A stretch of DNA of 64,000 nucleotides. Source: an uncultured Verrucomicrobiota bacterium. Lineage in GTDB: Bacteria; Verrucomicrobiota; Verrucomicrobiia; Verrucomicrobiales; Verrucomicrobiaceae. The stretch spans positions 1-64,000 of the forward strand of contig CAINGK010000185.1 of NCBI GenBank assembly GCA_903848465.1, written 5' to 3'. A model generated the notes under the pieces. The model was not told the origin of the DNA. It was given only the letters and a program-made list of their open reading frames with translations, and searched no databases. Of this stretch, positions 18,609 through 26,776 are shown piece after piece. A program made the position numbers and the translations under genes. How positions within the stretch are numbered: the first letter of the stretch is position 1; each line of letters starts with the position of its first letter.

Positions 18609-18659
18609 GGCAAAGGAATGTTGGGCAAAGGAATGTGCCGGAAAGGACATTCCTTTGCC
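18609..18659. repeat. Palindromic repeat, family A, second copy
   Basis: GGCAAAGGAATG occurs twice in direct orientation (18609-18620, 18624-18635) before one inverse arm CATTCCTTTGCC (18648-18659). Either left arm can pair with the right arm. Confidence 0.8.
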
Positions 18660-18724
18660 AATTCTCTGCGCTGCTATCAAAGGGCATGCTTGAGATGTCT
18701 TCGTTCACCAAGACCTGCATTGAC

Positions 18725-18799
18725 GGTAGAAAGATTGGGGGTAGAAAGATTTCAGAATCAGAGGTTCGGAAAATTTTTCTACCCCCAAATTTTTCTACC
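18725..18799. repeat. Palindromic repeat, family B (GTAGAAAGATT type)
   Basis: Left side: GGTAGAAAGATT followed by GGGGGTAGAAAGATTT (18725-18752). Right side: AAATTTTTCTACCCCC followed by AAATTTTTCTACC (18771-18799). The two halves are near-inverse copies, each made of two tandem GTAGAAA units, so the whole can form a long cruciform or hairpin. Confidence 0.78.
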
Positions 18800-18884
18800 T
18801 TTAATTCCGGCTCATTTCGCCCACCGCCATCACGTGAGTGATACTTTCAGGCCACAGGATAGAGCCCGCGGGCGCTTTGGTTTT

Positions 18885-18950
18885 GCAATGGAATGATCAG
18901 GCAAAGGAATGTGCCGGAACATTCATTCCCTTGCTCTTCCATTCCTTTGC
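18885..18950. repeat. Palindromic repeat, family A, third copy (nested)
   Basis: Two nested pairs: GCAATGGAATG (18885) with CATTCCCTTGC (18924), and GCAAAGGAATG (18901) with CATTCCTTTGC (18940). The paired T/A change between outer and inner arms suggests that base pairing is maintained. Confidence 0.75.
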
Positions 18951-19023
18951 TAAAATTCAGCGTGTCCGCGCTGTCTGCTCCTGTGCTTCACAGCCAGATG
19001 CACACTCATGACGCCGGGTTAAT

Positions 19024-20232
19024 CTAGCTCGAAACGAGCTTCACCAGCGCCAGCACATTCATCACCGCCTTCGGTACAAACGAAGCTGGTTCCACATACT
19101 CGGGCAGCTTGCTGCCATCCGCGCTGCGTTCGGAGCAGTGAGCATTGCCACCGAAAGGCCCCAGACCGTCAAGCGTGGGCGCGAGGTGCCAGAGGTGGTT
19201 GGCATCGCTCAAACCACCGCGTGGTACGGACACGGCGGTGAGATTCATCACGGCAGCGGCTTCATGCCACAGGTGAAAGAGCGCCTCGGATTCCACGCTG
19301 CCAGGCCATGCGGCGGTGTGGCCAGTGCGCTCCGCCGTGAGCTTCGCGCCATTCGCAGCAGTGCCGTTGAGAGTGGTGAAAAAATCATCTGCCTGCTGCA
19401 GCACCGCAGGCTCGGTGGCGCGGCATTCCCACTCGGCCACCGCTTCATGCGGCACGCGATTGACCACCGTGCCGCCGTGAATCATGCCGATGTTCACGGT
19501 GCGTTCCACGCTGGCGTTTGTCAGCGCGGCAATGTCCGGCAGCACACAGGCGAGCGCGTCGATGGCATTGACTCCTTCATGGTGTTTGCTACCAGCATGT
19601 GCGGCCTTGCCTTCGGCGCTGAGCCGCCAGGAACTGCGGCCTTTGCGGGAAGTGACAATGTGCCAGCCGCGCTCATCCACCGGACCACCTTCAAACACCA
19701 GCACCGCGCGCGCTTGGCCGCCGCAGAGGCTGGCAGTGGCGCGGCCAAAATCATCGCCGATGATTTCCTCGGCAGCGTTCGCAGCCACGAGCCAGTGCGT
19801 GCGCTCGAAGACATCAGGGGCGACATCGCGCAGGACTTGCAGCATGAGCCAGATCAAAGCGGTGCCGCCTTTGTTATCGACCGTGCCCGGTCCATAGATG
19901 CGGCCTTCCTCGGGCCGCTCATCCCATTGGAAGTCATTCAGCTTTTCCTCCTCGGGCGGAAACACCGTGTCCGAATGTGTGACGAGCACGATGGGATCTC
20001 CACCCTGACCACGATGCGTGAGAAAAAGATGGTGGCCGGTATCAGCCGTGGTACACGGCACCAGCTCAGCTTCAAACCCCAGCGGGGCAAACTCTGCTGC
20101 GGTCTGTCGCGCGACTTCATCCACACCCGCAGGATTGGTGGTGAAGCTGTTGATGGCGACGAGACGGCGCAGGAAGTCGAGCGCAGCCGGGAGATGTTTT
20201 TCGGCGGAGGATTGCAGAAGAGAAACGTTCAT
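19024..20232 (-). CDS. M20 family metallopeptidase (glutamate carboxypeptidase-like)
   Basis: A 402-residue di-zinc peptidase. Metal and catalytic residues are visible in order: VLVTHSDTVFPP (His, Asp), YGPGTVDNKGG (bridging Asp), NAAEEIIG (general-base Glu pair), FEGG, and GPFGGNAHCSERSADG (C-terminal His). The inserted dimerisation domain starts at SSWRLSAEGKAAHAG. It lacks a signal peptide, so it is cytoplasmic. Its ATG overlaps the stop of the epimerase gene (ATGA), so the two are translationally coupled. With the epimerase, it may cleave an Ala-Glu dipeptide from recycled peptidoglycan; a general aminoacyl carboxypeptidase is also possible. Confidence 0.9.
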   Translation of the reverse strand: MNVSLLQSSAEKHLPAALDFLRRLVAINSFTTNPAGVDEVARQTAAEFAPLGFEAELVPCTTADTGHHLFLTHRGQGGDPIVLVTHSDTVFPPEEEKLNDFQWDERPEEGRIYGPGTVDNKGGTALIWLMLQVLRDVAPDVFERTHWLVAANAAEEIIGDDFGRATASLCGGQARAVLVFEGGPVDERGWHIVTSRKGRSSWRLSAEGKAAHAGSKHHEGVNAIDALACVLPDIAALTNASVERTVNIGMIHGGTVVNRVPHEAVAEWECRATEPAVLQQADDFFTTLNGTAANGAKLTAERTGHTAAWPGSVESEALFHLWHEAAAVMNLTAVSVPRGGLSDANHLWHLAPTLDGLGPFGGNAHCSERSADGSKLPEYVEPASFVPKAVMNVLALVKLVSS

Positions 20233-21212
20233 CGGGGGACAGCGCCAATACCGGGACGGTTTGGCATGATGAGGTTGCCAGTGGCATCATAGGTGATGCC
20301 GGTGAAGTCGTCATTGGCGACGTAGAAATGCCCGTCCAGGTCGATCCAGTCGGCCCACGGTGCCAGGTGCGCCGCCGCCGTGGTGCCCAGGCTGGTTTCG
20401 ATCATGCAGCCCAGGAGGATTTGCAGACTGTGCTCCCGCGCTGTCGCGATCATCGCCACCGCCGCGTCCAAGCTGCCGCTCTTGAGCAGCTTGATGTTCA
20501 CGCCATCCACGAAATCAGCCAGAGCAATCACATCGGCCACCGTCTGCATGCTTTCATCAGCGAAGATCGGCGGCGGATTGCCCGGCAGCAGCGCCCGCAG
20601 TTCTTCCCAGCCATCGACACCAAGGCGGTGGTGGATGGGCTGCTCGATAAGCGTCGGACTGTATTCCGCGAGCTTCTCGATCATCAGCGGAGCTTCGGCC
20701 ATGTCCCAGCCGCCATTCACATCCAGCAGCAGTTTCGCATGAGGTGCCGCATAGCGCGCGACGGAGACGATGGCGATGTCCAGTCCCAGATCACCAGAAC
20801 CGAGCTTGAGTTTGAGCACGGGAAACTGCTGCGCAATCTCGCTCACCTTGTCCGCAAAGACGTCGAGATCCTCGGGAATGCTGAAGGAGCGGCAGCCAGG
20901 CGGAGTAGGACGCAAAGGCGCGCCCAGCTTGGACTGCGCGTAAGCCGCCAGGGGCTGGCCCGTCTCGTGGCCGATGATGTCATGGCGCAGCAGATTGAGC
21001 GCCAGGCCAGCGGTGCGCGGCAGCACTTCCGGCAGCACCGCTTGATTGACCACCGCCAGCGTCGCCGCTGGATCTTCACCATAATACGGCACAAACGGCG
21101 CTTCCGTCACGCGTTCACCGTTCGTGGCGCGCAGCACCTGACGCGTCGCGGAGGTGCCATGGGCGATGCGAAACGGCTCGTTGAGAAGAAGGGTTTTGAT
21201 CTCGAAGTGCAA
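20229..21212 (-). CDS. Dipeptide epimerase (enolase superfamily, L-Ala-D/L-Glu type)
   Basis: A 327-residue muconate-lactonizing-type enolase. The catalytic bases are in KLKLG (KxK) and NIKLLKSG; metal ligands are in LLLDVNGGW, LIEQP and FADES. The C-terminal specificity loops GCMIETSLG and DLDGHFYVANDDF match L-Ala-D/L-Glu epimerases, which convert the L-Ala-D-Glu of murein peptides to the L,L form. The only sensible start is a TTG at 21212, since a stop lies four codons upstream and the N-terminal strand begins right after it. It is coupled by an ATGA overlap to the M20 peptidase, which fits a muropeptide-salvage pair. Confidence 0.88.
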   Translation of the reverse strand: MHFEIKTLLLNEPFRIAHGTSATRQVLRATNGERVTEAPFVPYYGEDPAATLAVVNQAVLPEVLPRTAGLALNLLRHDIIGHETGQPLAAYAQSKLGAPLRPTPPGCRSFSIPEDLDVFADKVSEIAQQFPVLKLKLGSGDLGLDIAIVSVARYAAPHAKLLLDVNGGWDMAEAPLMIEKLAEYSPTLIEQPIHHRLGVDGWEELRALLPGNPPPIFADESMQTVADVIALADFVDGVNIKLLKSGSLDAAVAMIATAREHSLQILLGCMIETSLGTTAAAHLAPWADWIDLDGHFYVANDDFTGITYDATGNLIMPNRPGIGAVPR

Positions 21213-21578
21213 GGCGCGCAGTCAAAGGTCAGGTGGCCACAAGGTCAAGGAATCCTGTGTCGATCTTCTCTTTCTGCACTCTGGGTCTGAGCGCGTGAGC
21301 ATGCAGTAGGGATTCAAAGAATGCGGCAGGAAGCTCCAGCACCCACTCAGGCGCGGAGCGTCGTGGAGTGCGGTGACAGAGATGCACGGCGCAAGCCTGC
21401 ATCGGCGGCACCGCTTTCGACGTGCTGATCGTCTCACTCATACCTCGATTTGTTCGAAGGCGGGAGCCGGTGGACTTCCTCCAGCCGGTCAGCACACGTG
21501 CGCCACGAGACGTTCAAAAGCGGCAGCTTCACCCTTTCAGGGTTGCGCAGCCGCACTCCAACAGCGCTGCCCCACCCC
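21213..21578. other. Intergenic region with family C repeat
   Basis: A 366-base gap upstream of the epimerase and downstream of the secretin gene. The repeat at 21323-21419 fills its middle. No gene is supported; the frames across it are repeat-derived. Confidence 0.55.
21323..21419. repeat. Family C dispersed repeat
   Basis: Begins GCGGCAGGAAGCTCCAGC, continues with GCGCGGAGCGTCGTGGAGTG and GACAGAGATGCACGGCGCAA, and ends CCGCTTTCG. It is nearly identical to the inverse strand of 49040-49112, and its first part matches 48914-48950. Confidence 0.8.
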
Positions 21579-24245
21579 TCACTGCTGCGGCTCTGGCTTC
21601 GGATCACGGCTGAACATGCGCATGAAGAAGTTTTTCTTCTTCTGCGGCACCACGACCGGCTCCAGGGCGGGCGGTGCTGGGACTTGCGGGAAGCGCTGGG
21701 CGGCCTGGGCACCTGCCGTCGTGCGGGTGTCTTCACTCAGGGAGGTTGCGAGGACGCTCGACGTGTCCGTCACCACCTGGGGCTGAATGAACACAATGAG
21801 CTCTTTGCGGATGTTGTTTTTGACGTCCGTGCGGAACAGCTTGCCAAGTCCGGGGATTTTACCGAGCAGCGGAATGCCGTTCTGCGTGAGGTCTTTTTCT
21901 TCGCTGATGAGACCACCGAGCACGATGGTGTGGCGGTCAGGGATGGTGACGGAGGTGACGAGCTGCTCCGTGCCAATGATGGGCACCAAGTTGGGCTGCA
22001 CGAGCTGACTGCCCACGACGCTGTCATTGATCTGAGAAACCGTCAGCGTGACTTCACCATCCACATTGATCAGCGGCACGACTTCCAGCTTCAGCACCAC
22101 ATCGCGATACACGATCTGCGTGGTGGACTGCGGAATGGCACCGGCCACGGAGGAAAACTGCGTCTGCGTGGAAGGAACCGGGATCTGCTTGCCGGATGTG
22201 ATGACGGCCTTCTTGTTGTTGAGCGCAAAGACGGACGGGCGCGAAAGAATTTTGAAATTGGTGTTGGTCTGGAGCGCGTTGAGGTAGATGCCGAGACCAC
22301 TGCCCGCAGCGCCATACAGGTTCAGACCCGTGCTGGGGCCGAAGGGGGTAGTGATGTTATTGTTGCGCAGATCCGTGATGGCGCGCCCCACCCCGCCGGC
22401 GGCACCGAGAATATCGGTGCGGTTGGTGATGCTGCTGGCCGAGAAGTTCTTGTTCGTCAGCGCCGAGATGTAATCGATCCCGCTGCTCATCTGGTCAGTG
22501 AGGGTAAGCTCGCCGATGACGGTGGCGAGATAGACCTGGGCGGGCTTGCGGTCGAGCTTGTCGAGCAGTGCATCGACTTTGCCGATCTCCTCCTGCCTGC
22601 CGATGACGATGATGGAGTTGGACATGGGGTCCGCTACGATGCGTGACTTTCCAACAAGCACCGAGACCGGCGCGTTGTTTTCCGTGGGGCCGGAGACAAT
22701 GTCGGCACGGGTTCCTACGGCCGATCCTGCTGTTGCCGTGCTGGTAGTGCTGCCAGTAGCGGGGGCCGCGCTGGCGGTGTCAGAGCCTGCGGCGGAAGCG
22801 GCCGTGTTACCCACCACACCGCCACGGGTGCCCTGCGTGGTTCGTCCGCCGAGGAGCTGGCTGCTGTTGGTAGCCAGCACCTGCTGGCGCTGCTGCTGGA
22901 TGGTGCCGCCGCCGGGCAGTTGGGTGGTGCCAGCGCTCACTTCCTGCAGACGGTCCACCAGCGCGCTGAGCACATCAATGGCGGCAGCATACTTGAGTTT
23001 GCGTTCGTAGGGCTCCGTGTTGTCCAGCGGCTTGTCAAATTCAGCAATCAGGCTGGAGACGTAGATGAAGTCCAGCGGCGAGGCGACGACGAGGATCTGG
23101 TTCAGGCGCGTGTCTGCGACCACCTGCGTGCTGGGCTGGGGATTCACCGCATTCTGGTTCTGCGAGGATGAATTGCTTGAGGCGGCGGCGGAAGCTGGCT
23201 TGGGCGGTTCCTTGCTCTCGGCACCTTTGCCGTCGCTAGCGGCGGCACCACGGATGGTGTTCACCCCCTTCGTTTCTTTCTCCTGAGCCTGAGCCGTCAG
23301 TGTGGCTTGAATGATCTGTGAGATCACGGCGGCGTCGGCGAACTTGATGGGGATGAACTTCGTCACGAGCGAGGAGCCGGTGTCACCTAGGTCAATCGCT
23401 TCACGAATACCGATGAGCTGTTTCACCACCGTGGCACTTTCGGTGATGAGCAGTCCCGGCGGCGCGGACACCGGGGTGATGCGGCCATACGCGCCCAAAC
23501 CGACGTGGCCGGAGAGCATGGTTGCGGCGTCCTCGGGGTCCAGGAAGTCCAGCTTCATGAAGTACGACACGATGCTTTCGTTGTCGGGGATTTCCTTGGC
23601 GCTGGTGAAAAACTTCACCCCATGGGAGAACTGCACAGCATTGGCGCTTTGATTGCGTGCTGGCAGGATCTTGGCGCTGGTGCCACCGGGTTCGGTGACG
23701 ATGGCGTAGCCGTTGGCAAGCAATGAGGCCTCAATGAGCTTGATCGCTTCCGTCTTGGGCACCTGCTTGGGGGTGACGAGGCTGATGGTGGCTCCTTCAA
23801 AGATGTTGGAGTCCTTGATCAGCGTGTAGCCAGTGAGCTTCTCATAGATGGCCAGCAGGTCGGCCACCGGATTGTTGGAAAACTGCATCATCACGTTGTC
23901 GCCAGTGATCTGGAACGCCTCGGCTTCTCCCGGTGCGCCGGGGCCGTCAGCGCCCATGCCCCCAGGCCCACCGAAGCCGCCACGTCGGCCAAATCCACCG
24001 CGACCACCGAAGCGTCCACCATCAGTCGGTGCAGCGGGTGCCGCACCATCGGCGGCAGGTACTGGGGGAGGCGCTACTGCTGCAGGTGTAGCAGACGCGG
24101 CGGCAGCAGGCGACGTTGGGGCAGCCGGTGCTGCCGGAAGAGGTGCCGGCACGGGTGGCGGGGCAGGGGGGACGATGCTCTGGCCGCGCACGACTGCGGT
24201 GATGGCAAACAGAAACGTGGTGAGAACGGGAAGACTACGATGCAT
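21579..24245 (-). CDS. gspD: Type II secretion/type IV pilus secretin (GspD/PilQ-like)
   Basis: An 888-residue outer-membrane secretin. Order: signal peptide (MHRSLPVLTTFLFAITAVVRG), a Pro/Ala-rich then Gly/Arg/Phe-rich low-complexity segment to about 110, N-domains (DNVMMQFSNNPVADLLAIYE; EPYERKLKYAAAIDVLSALV), a Ser/Gln/Asn-rich insert, and the secretin pore domain with KILSRPSVFALNNKKAVITS, VTIPDRHTIVLGGLISEE and IPLLGKIPGLGKLFR. It should form the multimeric pore for secretion or pilus passage. The ATG at 24245 is the start; the frame extends to 24548 but that stretch overlaps the upstream gene and lacks a signal. It is last in a five-gene leftward operon with GspL-, GspM- and PilP-like genes. 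Confidence 0.92.
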   Translation of the reverse strand: MHRSLPVLTTFLFAITAVVRGQSIVPPAPPPVPAPLPAAPAAPTSPAAAASATPAAVAPPPVPAADGAAPAAPTDGGRFGGRGGFGRRGGFGGPGGMGADGPGAPGEAEAFQITGDNVMMQFSNNPVADLLAIYEKLTGYTLIKDSNIFEGATISLVTPKQVPKTEAIKLIEASLLANGYAIVTEPGGTSAKILPARNQSANAVQFSHGVKFFTSAKEIPDNESIVSYFMKLDFLDPEDAATMLSGHVGLGAYGRITPVSAPPGLLITESATVVKQLIGIREAIDLGDTGSSLVTKFIPIKFADAAVISQIIQATLTAQAQEKETKGVNTIRGAAASDGKGAESKEPPKPASAAASSNSSSQNQNAVNPQPSTQVVADTRLNQILVVASPLDFIYVSSLIAEFDKPLDNTEPYERKLKYAAAIDVLSALVDRLQEVSAGTTQLPGGGTIQQQRQQVLATNSSQLLGGRTTQGTRGGVVGNTAASAAGSDTASAAPATGSTTSTATAGSAVGTRADIVSGPTENNAPVSVLVGKSRIVADPMSNSIIVIGRQEEIGKVDALLDKLDRKPAQVYLATVIGELTLTDQMSSGIDYISALTNKNFSASSITNRTDILGAAGGVGRAITDLRNNNITTPFGPSTGLNLYGAAGSGLGIYLNALQTNTNFKILSRPSVFALNNKKAVITSGKQIPVPSTQTQFSSVAGAIPQSTTQIVYRDVVLKLEVVPLINVDGEVTLTVSQINDSVVGSQLVQPNLVPIIGTEQLVTSVTIPDRHTIVLGGLISEEKDLTQNGIPLLGKIPGLGKLFRTDVKNNIRKELIVFIQPQVVTDTSSVLATSLSEDTRTTAGAQAAQRFPQVPAPPALEPVVVPQKKKNFFMRMFSRDPKPEPQQ

Positions 24246-24294
24246 GCGAAAGGGATGGGGCGTGATGTGCGGCGGTAGGTCTAAGAGCGGCGGG

Positions 24295-25086
24295 CTATTT
24301 GGCTCCGCCGTCTTCTTTTTGGATTTTCTCAAACATGGTGCGGATAGCGCCACGGCGCTCTTCCTCAGGTGCATTGCGGAACTTCTCATCGCTGAACTTT
24401 TCGCGCATGGCGTCGCGGAATTTCTCCTTGGCCTTGTCGGAGAGTGTGTCGTACTTCTTCCGGTCTTCTTCGCTCGGGCCACGGTTGCCACGGCTGAAGC
24501 GGTCACCGCCGGAGGATTCACTGCGCGAGCCTTTGTCGCCTTTGTCACTCTTGCCTTTCGTCAGGTCGTTCTTGTCCAGCACGCTATGCCGGATGCTGAA
24601 GGTCTCCCCACCGATGGCGATTTTTGCCTGGGCATAATCCAGGTTGGCCGTGGGCCGTGCTTCCATGAGCTTCCATCCTTTGAGGTTGGGCTCTTCGGTG
24701 ACGACGAGGGACTGCTTCTCGTTTTTGTCAAAAATGGTCACGACCGGTTTGCCATTGACGTAGGCCATGCCGGTGAGCACGAGGGAATCGGAAATGCTGA
24801 CGATGCGCGTGAAGGGCGAATTTTGAATGATGGCGCTCAAGGACGCTGCATCAAAGGGCTGCGGCAGGTCGGGGTCCACCGGCGCGGCGGGGGCCATGGC
24901 GGCGGCGGGAGCCGCCACTGGCGCGGGTGCCAGTGCCAGCGTGGGGTCGAGTTCATCTCCAGGCAGCGGCAGCAGATCGGAGGTCGTCAGCGGTGGCGCT
25001 GCCGGCGCAGCCGCAGGCACGAGGGACTGGGCCTGGAGGCACAGCGCGGCACCTGACATCAGAAGGGCGGCAAGGAAGGCTTTCAT
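24295..25086 (-). CDS. Secreted Pro/Ala-rich protein, PilP/GspC-like position
   Basis: A 263-residue exported protein: signal peptide MKAFLAALLMSGAALCLQAQ, a Pro/Ala linker to about 80, a small beta domain (about 85-160, with SDSLVLTGMAYVNGKPVV), then a highly charged Lys/Arg/Glu/Asp C-terminal tail predicted helical. Sequence does not identify a family. Its place just before the secretin and after the GspM/PilO-like gene is where PilP or GspC sits in related operons, and a short beta domain after a linker suits that role, so a pilotin or secretin-docking function is inferred. It starts 2 bases after the stop of the gene upstream. Confidence 0.75.
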   Translation of the reverse strand: MKAFLAALLMSGAALCLQAQSLVPAAAPAAPPLTTSDLLPLPGDELDPTLALAPAPVAAPAAAMAPAAPVDPDLPQPFDAASLSAIIQNSPFTRIVSISDSLVLTGMAYVNGKPVVTIFDKNEKQSLVVTEEPNLKGWKLMEARPTANLDYAQAKIAIGGETFSIRHSVLDKNDLTKGKSDKGDKGSRSESSGGDRFSRGNRGPSEEDRKKYDTLSDKAKEKFRDAMREKFSDEKFRNAPEEERRGAIRTMFEKIQKEDGGAK

Positions 25087-25088
25087 GG

Positions 25089-25652
25089 TTAGAGTCCGTT
25101 TTCAGGTTTAAACCAGCGTGCCAGTACGAGGTTGCACAATGCTTGCGGGGTCTTTTCCTTGGCCTTGGCGTCGATCTCGAGTTCAAGCTGCTTGATGGCT
25201 TGAAATTTTTCTGGCGACTGCAAGCTGGCCAGCCAGCCCAGCAATGTGGTTTGATCACCGCGCAGCCGCACTTCGACGGCCACTTCACGGTACACCGCAG
25301 CGTTCGTCTTGCTGTCGGCGGCATCCGGCAGGAGCTGTTGCTTCTGCACCTGCAGTTGGTAATCCAGCGCGACGTTCTGGATTTCTTCGAGCAGCTTGGC
25401 CTGAGCGGTGCCGAGGCTCTCCGTGGTGGGCATGTTCTTCTCCATCCACGCGGAGCGCTTGTCCCAGAACTCGCGGTCGTCCATCCAATGGCTGTTTTCC
25501 TTTTTCTCATTCTCCAGTCCACTGATCCGCGCCAGCACCGCTGTGCGGCGGTCCAGAAACTGCTTGAGCATGATGAACGTCGCCATCAGCAGCAGCGCGC
25601 CGATGCAGGCACCGAGCAGTTTCTTTTCACGTTGGGTCAGGGCGAGGGCCAT
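25089..25652 (-). CDS. GspM/PilO-like inner-membrane protein
   Basis: A 187-residue bitopic protein: short cytoplasmic N-terminus (ALTQREKKLL), one membrane helix (LGACIGALLLMATFIML), a coiled-coil segment (FLDRRTAVLARISGLENEKK), and a periplasmic alpha/beta domain. This layout is typical of GspM and PilO, which form the inner-membrane platform that links the cytoplasmic ATPase to the secretin. It lies between the protease gene (11 bases upstream) and the PilP-like gene (2 bases downstream). Confidence 0.78.
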   Translation of the reverse strand: MALALTQREKKLLGACIGALLLMATFIMLKQFLDRRTAVLARISGLENEKKENSHWMDDREFWDKRSAWMEKNMPTTESLGTAQAKLLEEIQNVALDYQLQVQKQQLLPDAADSKTNAAVYREVAVEVRLRGDQTTLLGWLASLQSPEKFQAIKQLELEIDAKAKEKTPQALCNLVLARWFKPENGL

Positions 25653-25663
25653 TCAGGTAGAGG

Positions 25664-26764
25664 TTAGCGGATTTTGTCGGCATCCAGGTACTCGCGCAGT
25701 GCCTTGGCGTACTCGCCCAGTTGTTCATAGCGCAGGGCGATGTAGCCGTAGCAGTACTTTTTGCTTTCAAGGGCATCGGCCTCGACTTTTTTGAGCGAGT
25801 TGCGGAATTGGAGTACCACGGTTTCCGCCTTGGCTTTGACTTCGGCGGGGGATACACGGGGTTTGTTGACCAGTTCGCGCAGTGAAGTCATGGCGGAATT
25901 GGTGGATGGGTTTTTTCTCCATCCCTTATCGTCACGCTTCAGCACGGCATGGACGGAGGTCACTAGCGCATCCGCATCTTCCAGCTTCTTGGACTGCTGC
26001 GCGAACTTGGCCCACTCAATGGCCTCCCATTGCGACACGCTGTCCAGCCGGTAGCCGAACAACCGGATGGACGATTTGATCTGGGAACCCGCATTGTTTG
26101 CCGAGGCGGAGTCCGATTGGTCCGACATGCTGACGGTGACGCTTTCAGTGTCCACCCCCAGCACCTTCCAGCTCGCCGTACTTAGGATCGGGCTGCCGCT
26201 GTTGCCATGAAACGTGGGGGCGTCGTGCTCGATTTTGACGGGTCCGATAGCCACGATTTTCCCTTCGGTTTGCAGGATGGTCCCGCCTCCCAGGCTGTTG
26301 CCAGGTATCAGGATGGGATCGCCGGTTTTGTTGGCGGTGTTGACGCTGCCTTCGCTTTCAAAATACGCGCTAGGCACCGCCGCCAGCTTCAGCAGCGCGA
26401 TGTCGGCATCATGCGCGCCAAATAGGCCCGTGATCTGGACATCCGTCCCCCCCATGCTCTTGGCCTTGATGCTCGTCTGCCCGCTGATCACATGCATGTT
26501 GGTGACCAGGAACACGTTGTCCTTGATCTTGGCAAAGAAACCCGTGCCGCTGCCTTTGTCTCCAGTGATGACCACCATCGCGTCCTTTTTATCCGCAGGC
26601 AGCTTGTCCACATAGTCGCTGCTCGTGGCCTCACGGTTGGTTGCAGGTGCCTGCGCAAAGGCACTACCACTAGCACAGAGCAGGAGGCACAGCACCCTCT
26701 GGAGCCATGGACGGGAGGAGTTGCAGCGGCGGGTGGATGATGACTTCATAGCGTGGATAAACAT
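25664..26764 (-). CDS. Exported trypsin-like serine protease (S1C/DegP type) in the secretion operon
   Basis: A 366-residue chymotrypsin-fold protease without a PDZ domain. A signal peptide (RVLCLLLCASGSAFAQ) follows a basic N-terminus. The triad is intact: His in FLVTNMHVIS, Asp in HDADIALLKL, and Ser in FHGNSGSPIL. After residue 220 there is a helical domain rich in Lys and Glu with a TPR-like end (YGYIALRYEQLGEYAKALREYL). ATGs at 26764 and 26749 are both possible; I list the first because of its tight spacing (12 bases) to the GspL-like gene. Its position between gspL- and gspM-like genes suggests a role in processing secreted substrates or in quality control. Confidence 0.87.
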   Translation of the reverse strand: MFIHAMKSSSTRRCNSSRPWLQRVLCLLLCASGSAFAQAPATNREATSSDYVDKLPADKKDAMVVITGDKGSGTGFFAKIKDNVFLVTNMHVISGQTSIKAKSMGGTDVQITGLFGAHDADIALLKLAAVPSAYFESEGSVNTANKTGDPILIPGNSLGGGTILQTEGKIVAIGPVKIEHDAPTFHGNSGSPILSTASWKVLGVDTESVTVSMSDQSDSASANNAGSQIKSSIRLFGYRLDSVSQWEAIEWAKFAQQSKKLEDADALVTSVHAVLKRDDKGWRKNPSTNSAMTSLRELVNKPRVSPAEVKAKAETVVLQFRNSLKKVEADALESKKYCYGYIALRYEQLGEYAKALREYLDADKIR

Positions 26765-26776
26765 TCGTGAGGAAAA

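Larger units (their letters stand above)
18551..19023. other. Repeat-filled intergenic region
   Basis: The 473 bases between the SMP-30 and M20 genes contain three hairpin repeats. A direct repeat of about 30 bases, GGCCACAGGATAGAGCC followed by a GC-rich stretch, occurs at 18574 and at 18850, each just before a family A hairpin. No gene is seen. Confidence 0.75.

Noticed and set aside
24246..24548. N-terminal extension of the secretin
   Set aside because: It overlaps the upstream gene, is Lys/Ser/Ala-rich and would bury the signal peptide.
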